Source: Nocardioides sp. (GTDB lineage Bacteria > Actinomycetota > Actinomycetes > Propionibacteriales > Nocardioidaceae). Taken from it: a stretch of 6,523 bases of DNA. The notes beneath the pieces were generated by a model. It worked only from the letters and a program-made list of their open reading frames with translations, had not been told where the DNA came from and did not search any database. The stretch spans positions 1-6,523 of the forward strand of contig JAJPEO010000172.1 in NCBI GenBank assembly GCA_021166815.1. The letters are read 5' to 3'. A program made the position numbers and the translations under genes. Of this stretch, positions 1-3,927 are shown piece by piece (the stretch's first letter is position 1; each line of letters starts with the position of its first letter).

Positions 1-773
1 GCCTCAGGGCGCTCGACATCGACGTGGTCGTCGACGGCCTCGAGCACGTGCCCGCCTCGGGTCCGGTGCTGCTCGCTGCGACGCACGTGTCCTACCCCGA
101 CTTCTTGTTCATCCAGGCCGCCGCCGAGCAGCAGGGGCGGCAGGTGCGCTTCATGTGCCGCCACGACGTGTGGAAGCGGCCGTGGTCGTGGCCCATGGAC
201 GCCATGCGCCACATCCCGGTGGATCGTACGGCTCCAGCGGGGGCCTACCTCACCGCCCGGTCGCGGCTGACCGACGGTGAGGCCGTGTGCGCGTTCCCCG
301 AGGCCGGGATCAGCTACTCGTTCACGGTCCGCTCGCTCATGCGCGGCGTCGCGAGCCTCGCCCGCGAGACGCAGGTGCCGGTCGTGCCGGTGGCGCTGTG
401 GGGAGCCCAGCGGCTCTACACCGTGGGGCTCCCGGACGAGCGGGGCCGGGGCCCGGCGCCGGACTGGACCCGCGGGCGTCGGGTGGACGTTGCGTTCGGA
501 GAGCCGCTGACGATCGCGTCGGGGGAGGACCTGACCGCGTGGACCCACCTGCTGGGGCACCGCATGACCGACCTGCTGGAGGGCCTGCAGCGCCGGCCCC
601 ACCACGTGCCGGAGCCGGGGGAGCACGCACCGTGGTACCCCGCCCATCTCGGTGGCCACGCACCGACCCGGGCCGAGGCCGCCGCGCACGACGACGTCCC
701 GCGCTCCGCGGTCACGCCGTCCTGGGGGCCTCTGCCCGACGCCGGCGAGCCTCCCACCAGCCGAGCGGGTTGA
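1..773 (+). CDS. Lysophospholipid acyltransferase (PlsC/AGPAT family), 5'-truncated by window edge
   Basis: This is probably a 1-acyl-sn-glycerol-3-phosphate acyltransferase-like enzyme, which transfers an acyl chain to a lysophospholipid at the inner face of the membrane. The reading frame is open from base 3, and the residues before the first visible GTG (position 24) already look like family sequence (LRALDIDVVVDGLEHVP), so the true start is upstream of the window. Numbering from that GTG, the HX4D catalytic motif is H21-D26 (THVSYPD), block II is HIPVDR at 63-68, block III is FPEAGIS at 91-97, and block IV is VPVVPVALWG at 118-127. Block III departs from the textbook FPEGTRS, but to my recollection FPEA forms are common in actinobacterial members. 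The C-terminal tail (WYPAHLGG near 204-211, PSWGP near 232-236) also resembles actinobacterial homologues. The last 62 bases overlap the convergent gene. The exact lipid substrate is not readable from the sequence. Confidence 0.88.
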   Translation, partial: LRALDIDVVVDGLEHVPASGPVLLAATHVSYPDFLFIQAAAEQQGRQVRFMCRHDVWKRPWSWPMDAMRHIPVDRTAPAGAYLTARSRLTDGEAVCAFPEAGISYSFTVRSLMRGVASLARETQVPVVPVALWGAQRLYTVGLPDERGRGPAPDWTRGRRVDVAFGEPLTIASGEDLTAWTHLLGHRMTDLLEGLQRRPHHVPEPGEHAPWYPAHLGGHAPTRAEAAAHDDVPRSAVTPSWGPLPDAGEPPTSRAG

Positions 774-1743
774 TCGCAGGCGCCAGCACGCGGCGTACCG
801 GCGGGGACGCGAGGACGAGTGACACCGCCACCGCGGCCAGCATCGTCACCACGAAGCCCACCGCCGGTGAGGCCGCGGTGAACTCCGGCCACCCCAGGGC
901 CTTGGCCGTCTTGATGACGAAGCCGTGGAAGAGGTAGACGACCATCGTCGCCGTGCCCATCGTGGTGAACCAGCCGAGCGAGCGCCGCGGCACCAGGGAC
1001 ATCACGGCGAAGGCGCCGATGAGCCCCAGCATCATGATCGTGAGCCGGGTCTGGAAGACGATCTCGTTGTCGATGGCGAACTCGTCGTAGCCGGCGTCGT
1101 ACCAGAGCAGGGCGGTCTGGGCCCACGCGTCGGTGTAGAGGGCCATGACGAAGATGCCGGCCAGGGCGCCCACCGAGGCGACCCGCACCCAGACGTCGTC
1201 GAGGCGGTGCAGGTGGTGGGGGCGCAGGTAGAGGCCGAGCACGAAGAACGGCATCAGCCCCAGGAAGCGCGGGATCATGAGCAGGTCGGAGCTCCACAGG
1301 CCGCCCGCGAGGCTCACCACGACCGACCCGGGCAGGAACAGCCAGTGCTTGGTGAGGATCGGGGTCACCAGTCGCCACATGAGCAGGACGATGAGGTACC
1401 ACATCGTCCAGTGCGGCTCGAGCCAGAGCAGCCCCGGCTCGGTCTCGCCGACGACGAGCACGCGGTAGTAGTAGAGCGCGGGCTCGAAGATCAGGTACGG
1501 CACGGCGATCGTGAACAGCAGCCCCTTGAAGTGGCGGCGGTCCCACACGAACGACTGGGAGAGGTAGCCGGAGACGATGACGAACGCCGGGATGTGCCAC
1601 AGGTAGAGGAAGTCGTAGACCCAGTGGCTCCCCATGGTGTCCTCGACGATGCCGATGGAGTGCCCGATGACCACGAAGGTCACGAGCACCATCTTCACGT
1701 TGTCGAGCCATGGATCTCGGGACGTGGGCGACACGGGGCTCAC
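712..1743 (-). CDS. Acyltransferase-3 family integral membrane protein (fucose 4-O-acetylase-like, COG3594 type)
   Basis: This is a 343-residue polytopic membrane protein, probably an O-acyl/O-acetyltransferase that modifies an extracytoplasmic glycan or lipid. About ten hydrophobic segments are visible, roughly at 18-34, 47-63, 72-93, 113-130, 137-150, 158-173, 188-204, 233-250, 260-280 and 294-312. Family-type features are the N-terminal RDPWLDNVKM (9-18), the histidine in the first membrane segment (VIGHS, H28), WHIPAF (49-54) with SGYLS (58-62), the paired arginines R69-R70, and HWTMWYL (111-117). The tail after the last segment is basic. The start is constrained: an in-frame TGA (1752-1750) lies three codons upstream of the GTG at 1743. 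A second GTG at 1734 would remove only three residues and is equally plausible, as neither has a clear Shine-Dalgarno. The gene converges on and overlaps plsC by 62 bp. The acceptor cannot be identified from the sequence. Confidence 0.85.
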   Translation of the reverse strand: MSPVSPTSRDPWLDNVKMVLVTFVVIGHSIGIVEDTMGSHWVYDFLYLWHIPAFVIVSGYLSQSFVWDRRHFKGLLFTIAVPYLIFEPALYYYRVLVVGETEPGLLWLEPHWTMWYLIVLLMWRLVTPILTKHWLFLPGSVVVSLAGGLWSSDLLMIPRFLGLMPFFVLGLYLRPHHLHRLDDVWVRVASVGALAGIFVMALYTDAWAQTALLWYDAGYDEFAIDNEIVFQTRLTIMMLGLIGAFAVMSLVPRRSLGWFTTMGTATMVVYLFHGFVIKTAKALGWPEFTAASPAVGFVVTMLAAVAVSLVLASPPVRRVLAPAINPLGWWEARRRRAEAPRTA

Positions 1744-1765
1744 GCTAACTCACTAGGTTGGAGGC
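1744..1765. promoter_or_regulatory. 22-bp divergent intergenic gap with start-proximal signals for both flanking genes
   Basis: This is the only non-coding stretch of note. It separates the leftward membrane acyltransferase from the rightward Nudix gene, so the upstream part of each promoter must lie inside the other gene's 5' coding region. It holds a -10-like TAGGTT on the plus strand and a purine-rich GGAGG (1760-1764) directly against the Nudix ATG. It also contains in-frame stops for both flanking frames (TAG at 1754-1756 on plus, TGA at 1752-1750 on minus), which limit how far upstream either start can be. I see no palindromic operator. Confidence 0.5.
1754..1759 (+). promoter_or_regulatory. 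Candidate -10 element (TAGGTT) for the Nudix-HOT-FAD operon
   Basis: TAGGTT fits the actinobacterial TANNNT -10 consensus. Its last base is seven nucleotides before the A of the ATG at 1766, so normal spacing would put the transcription start on the start codon itself, giving a leaderless mRNA. No convincing -35 box is visible; the best stretch (GCGACA at 1728-1733) gives a spacer of 20, which is too long. Weak -35 boxes are common in this phylum. This is a pattern-based inference only. Confidence 0.35.
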
Positions 1766-2650
1766 ATGGGATCCCTGCCGAGACGTCAGCGTGTGGCCTC
1801 GTACGCCGTCATCCTGCGGCACGCGGAGGCGGGCACCGAGGTGCTGCTGTGCCGGCTGGCCCCGCGCGTCACCGCGCAGGAGCAGTGGACGCTGCCCGGG
1901 GGCGGGCTCGAGCACGGCGAGGACCCGCGGGCAGCGCTGGTGCGCGAGATCTGGGAGGAGACGGGGCTGGAGGCCACGCTGGGCGACCGCTCGCGCGTCT
2001 ACAGCGCCCACCTGCCCCGCGTGCCGCGCGGCGGTGAACTGGTGGACGCGCACGCGATCCGCATCGTCCACGAGGCATGGGTGCCTCCGGACGCTCCCGA
2101 GCCTCGGGTGGTCGAGGTCGACGGGTCCACGATGGACGCCGCCTGGCAGCCGCTCGTGGGGGTGCTGGACGGTTCCGTGCCGGTGACCTCGATGGTGCCC
2201 GAGGCCGTCGCCGACTTCACGCCGGTGCGGATGCAGCGGCTCGCGGCCTACGGCCTGGCGGTGCGCGACCGGCAGGTGCTCCTCACCCAGCTCTCCTCCC
2301 GGGCCGCCCACCCGGGGCGCTGGACGCTGCCGGGCGGCGGCGTCGAGCACGGCGAGCACCCGGCCGCCGCGCTGGTGCGCGAGGTGACCGAGGAGACCGG
2401 GCTGGCGTGCGAGGTGGGCGCGCTGCGGGGGGTCCACGACACCCACTTCACCGGGCAGGCCCCGACCGGGCGCATGGAGGACTTCCACGGCATCCACCTC
2501 GTCTACGACGTCACGCTCGGTGGGGGCGAGCCGCGCGTGGCCGTCGACGACCTGACGACCGAGACGGTCGCGTGGGTGCCGCTGGCCGACGTGGAGTCCG
2601 GGGCGGTCCCGGTGCTCGACGTGGTGACCTGGGCCCTGGGGCAGTCATGA
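1766..2650 (+). CDS. Tandem (two-domain) Nudix hydrolase
   Basis: This is a 294-residue soluble protein built from two consecutive Nudix (MutT-like) domains. Such domains hydrolyse a nucleoside diphosphate linked to another moiety (for example oxidised nucleotides, NDP-sugars or dinucleotides). Both Nudix boxes match GX5EX7REUXEEXGU completely. Box 1 runs from G46 through E52 to REIWEETGL (60-68); box 2 runs from G191 through E197 to REVTEETGL (205-213). Both therefore keep the metal-binding glutamates. Each domain opens with a related strand (QRVASYAVIL at 8-17, QRLAAYGLAV at 157-166), which points to internal duplication. A single Nudix domain is usually about 130-160 residues, so the length fits two complete domains. 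An in-frame TAG at 1754 makes ATG 1766 the most upstream start; GTG 1793 is an alternative. The stop overlaps the next gene's start (ATGA). The substrate is unknown, and nothing in the sequence links it chemically to its neighbours. Confidence 0.9.
   Translation: MGSLPRRQRVASYAVILRHAEAGTEVLLCRLAPRVTAQEQWTLPGGGLEHGEDPRAALVREIWEETGLEATLGDRSRVYSAHLPRVPRGGELVDAHAIRIVHEAWVPPDAPEPRVVEVDGSTMDAAWQPLVGVLDGSVPVTSMVPEAVADFTPVRMQRLAAYGLAVRDRQVLLTQLSSRAAHPGRWTLPGGGVEHGEHPAAALVREVTEETGLACEVGALRGVHDTHFTGQAPTGRMEDFHGIHLVYDVTLGGGEPRVAVDDLTTETVAWVPLADVESGAVPVLDVVTWALGQS
1901..1969 (+). repeat. Nudix box, copy 1 of an internal duplication
   Basis: This is the 23-codon Nudix box of the first domain. Compared by eye with copy 2 at 2336-2404, 56 of 69 bases and 18 of 23 residues are identical. 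The surrounding domain sequence is much less similar, so the nucleotide match reflects constraint on the motif plus shared codon bias rather than a recent copy. Confidence 0.8.
2336..2404 (+). repeat. Nudix box, copy 2 of an internal duplication
   Basis: This is the 23-codon Nudix box of the second domain, lying 145 codons after copy 1. All of the consensus glycines, glutamates and the arginine are retained. The differences from copy 1 fall at consensus-tolerant positions (L/V, D/H, R/A, I/V, W/T). Confidence 0.8.
2638..2641 (+). promoter_or_regulatory. Shine-Dalgarno-like GGGG for the HOT gene
   Basis: GGGG lies five bases upstream of the ATG at 2647, inside the 3' end of the Nudix gene. 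It is weak by itself. The ATGA overlap suggests that ribosomes finishing the Nudix gene re-initiate here, and together these support 2647 rather than any upstream in-frame codon as the start. Confidence 0.35.
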
Positions 2651-3927
2651 CCGAGACCGTCTTCACCTACGCCGCGCCCGGCCTGAAGTTCGGCCGGGGC
2701 GCCAGCGGGGAGATCGGCTGGGACGTCCAGCGGCTCGCGGGCCGCCCGGACGCCCGCGTGCTGCTGGTCACCGACCCCGGCGTCGCGGCGACCGGCCACC
2801 CCGAGCGGGTCGCCGCCGGGTGCCGCGACCGCGGGCTCGACGTCGTGACGTACGACGCCGCCCATGTCGAGCCGACGGACGCCTCGTTCGCCCACGCCAT
2901 CGACTTCGCGCGCGACGCGGGGCCGTTCGACGCGATCGTGGCCGTCGGTGGCGGGTCGGCCATCGACACCGCCAAGGCGGTCGACCTGCTGCTCACCAAC
3001 CCCGGCGAGCTCATGGACTACGTCAACGCGCCGGTCGGTGGGGCCCGCGCCCCCGAGCACCCGCTCCTGCCGCTGGTCGCGGTGCCGACGACGACCGGCA
3101 CCGGCTCGGAGTCGACCACCATCTGCGTGCTCGACGTGCTGGCGCTGAAGGTCAAGACCGGCATCAGCCACGAGCGGCTGCGGCCCACCCTCGCCGTGGT
3201 CGACCCCGACCTGACGATGAGCCAGCCGGCGATGGTGACGGCCTCGTGCGGCATGGACATCCTGTGCCACGCGCTGGAGAGCTGGACCGCGCGCCCGTAC
3301 ACCTCCTTCGACGCCAAGTTGCCCGAGCAGCGGGTGCCGTACTGCGGGTCCAACCCGATCGCGGACATGTGGGCGGAGAAGGCCCTGACGCTGCTCGCAG
3401 GTGCGTTCCGTACGGCCGTCCGTGACGGCTCGGACGCTGCGGCCCGCGAGCAGATGGCGCTGGCGGCGACCTTCGCGGGGCTCGGCTTCGGCAACGCCGG
3501 GGTGCACGTGCCGCACGCCTGCGCCTACCCAATTGCCGGACGGGTGCGTGACTACCGCCCCGCGGGCTACCCGCAGGACGAGGCGATGGTGCCGCACGGC
3601 ATGGCGGTGGTGATGACCGCGCCCGCGGCCTTCGCGCTGACCTTCGCGGCCTCGCCCGAGCGGCACCTGCGTGCGGCGGAGCTCCTGGGGGCTGCGCCGG
3701 CCGAGGCGCCCGGGGCGGGCCGCGACGTGCTGCCCACCGCCCTGCGCACGCTGATGCGTGACGTCGGGCTGCCCAGCGGCCTGGCCGAGCTCGGCTACGG
3801 CGAGGGGGACGTCGACGACCTCGTCGAGGGCGCCCTCAAGCAGCAGCGCCTGCTCGCGACCGCCCCCGTCGACGTCACCGCCGACGACCTCGCGGGGGTG
3901 TTCCGAGCCTCGCTGGAGCACTGGTGA
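2647..3927 (+). CDS. Iron-containing alcohol dehydrogenase, hydroxyacid-oxoacid transhydrogenase (HOT/ADHFE1) type
   Basis: This is a 426-residue group III metal-dependent dehydrogenase. HOT enzymes oxidise 4-hydroxybutyrate or similar hydroxyacids while reducing 2-oxoglutarate to D-2-hydroxyglutarate, recycling a tightly held NAD. The nucleotide-binding GGGSAID is at 101-107 and TTTGTGSES at 148-156. The probable metal ligands are D204 and H208 (GMDILCH), H290 (VPHAC) and H317 (VPHG). HOT-like signatures, recalled from the animal enzyme, are LKVKTGI (167-173), YCGSNPIADMWA (232-243) and FAGLGFGNAGVH (276-287). Another is AYPIAG (293-298), where tyrosine Y294 stands in place of the second histidine seen in FucO-type enzymes. 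The frame is open far upstream, but that part is a shadow of the Nudix gene; the ATG at 2647 overlaps the Nudix stop (ATGA) and begins the conserved N-terminus (FTYAAPGLKFG). The 3' end overlaps the next gene (GTGA). A plain NAD-dependent 4-hydroxybutyrate or other alcohol dehydrogenase remains possible. Confidence 0.87.
   Translation: MTETVFTYAAPGLKFGRGASGEIGWDVQRLAGRPDARVLLVTDPGVAATGHPERVAAGCRDRGLDVVTYDAAHVEPTDASFAHAIDFARDAGPFDAIVAVGGGSAIDTAKAVDLLLTNPGELMDYVNAPVGGARAPEHPLLPLVAVPTTTGTGSESTTICVLDVLALKVKTGISHERLRPTLAVVDPDLTMSQPAMVTASCGMDILCHALESWTARPYTSFDAKLPEQRVPYCGSNPIADMWAEKALTLLAGAFRTAVRDGSDAAAREQMALAATFAGLGFGNAGVHVPHACAYPIAGRVRDYRPAGYPQDEAMVPHGMAVVMTAPAAFALTFAASPERHLRAAELLGAAPAEAPGAGRDVLPTALRTLMRDVGLPSGLAELGYGEGDVDDLVEGALKQQRLLATAPVDVTADDLAGVFRASLEHW
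3915..3918 (+). promoter_or_regulatory. Shine-Dalgarno GGAG for the FAD/Fe-S oxidoreductase gene
   Basis: GGAG sits five bases before the GTG at 3924, within the last codons of the HOT gene. With the GTGA overlap it supports GTG 3924 as the start of the downstream gene and indicates translational coupling. Confidence 0.5.

Noticed and set aside
416..1711. A 431-codon minus-strand frame overlapping plsC and the membrane acyltransferase
   Set aside because: It is another reading frame of the same minus-strand region; the 712-1743 frame gives membrane segments and acyltransferase-3 motifs, while this one is Arg/Pro/His-rich without structure.
925..2037. A 370-codon plus-strand frame antisense to the membrane acyltransferase
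   Set aside because: Very rich in E, H, D, R and G with no domain, a mirror of hydrophobic codons on the other strand, and it would overlap the start of the real Nudix gene.
1745..2497. A 250-codon minus-strand frame opposite the Nudix gene
   Set aside because: No domain, antisense-type composition, and it conflicts with two perfect Nudix boxes on the plus strand.
2077..2646. Upstream extension of the HOT reading frame
   Set aside because: The frame is open but lies inside the Nudix gene and translates to Arg/Gly/Ala-rich sequence. The conserved HOT N-terminus begins at ATG 2647.
2503..3921. A 472-codon minus-strand frame opposite the HOT gene
   Set aside because: Low-complexity, GC-driven composition without motifs; the plus-strand HOT frame is well supported by metal ligands and signature segments.
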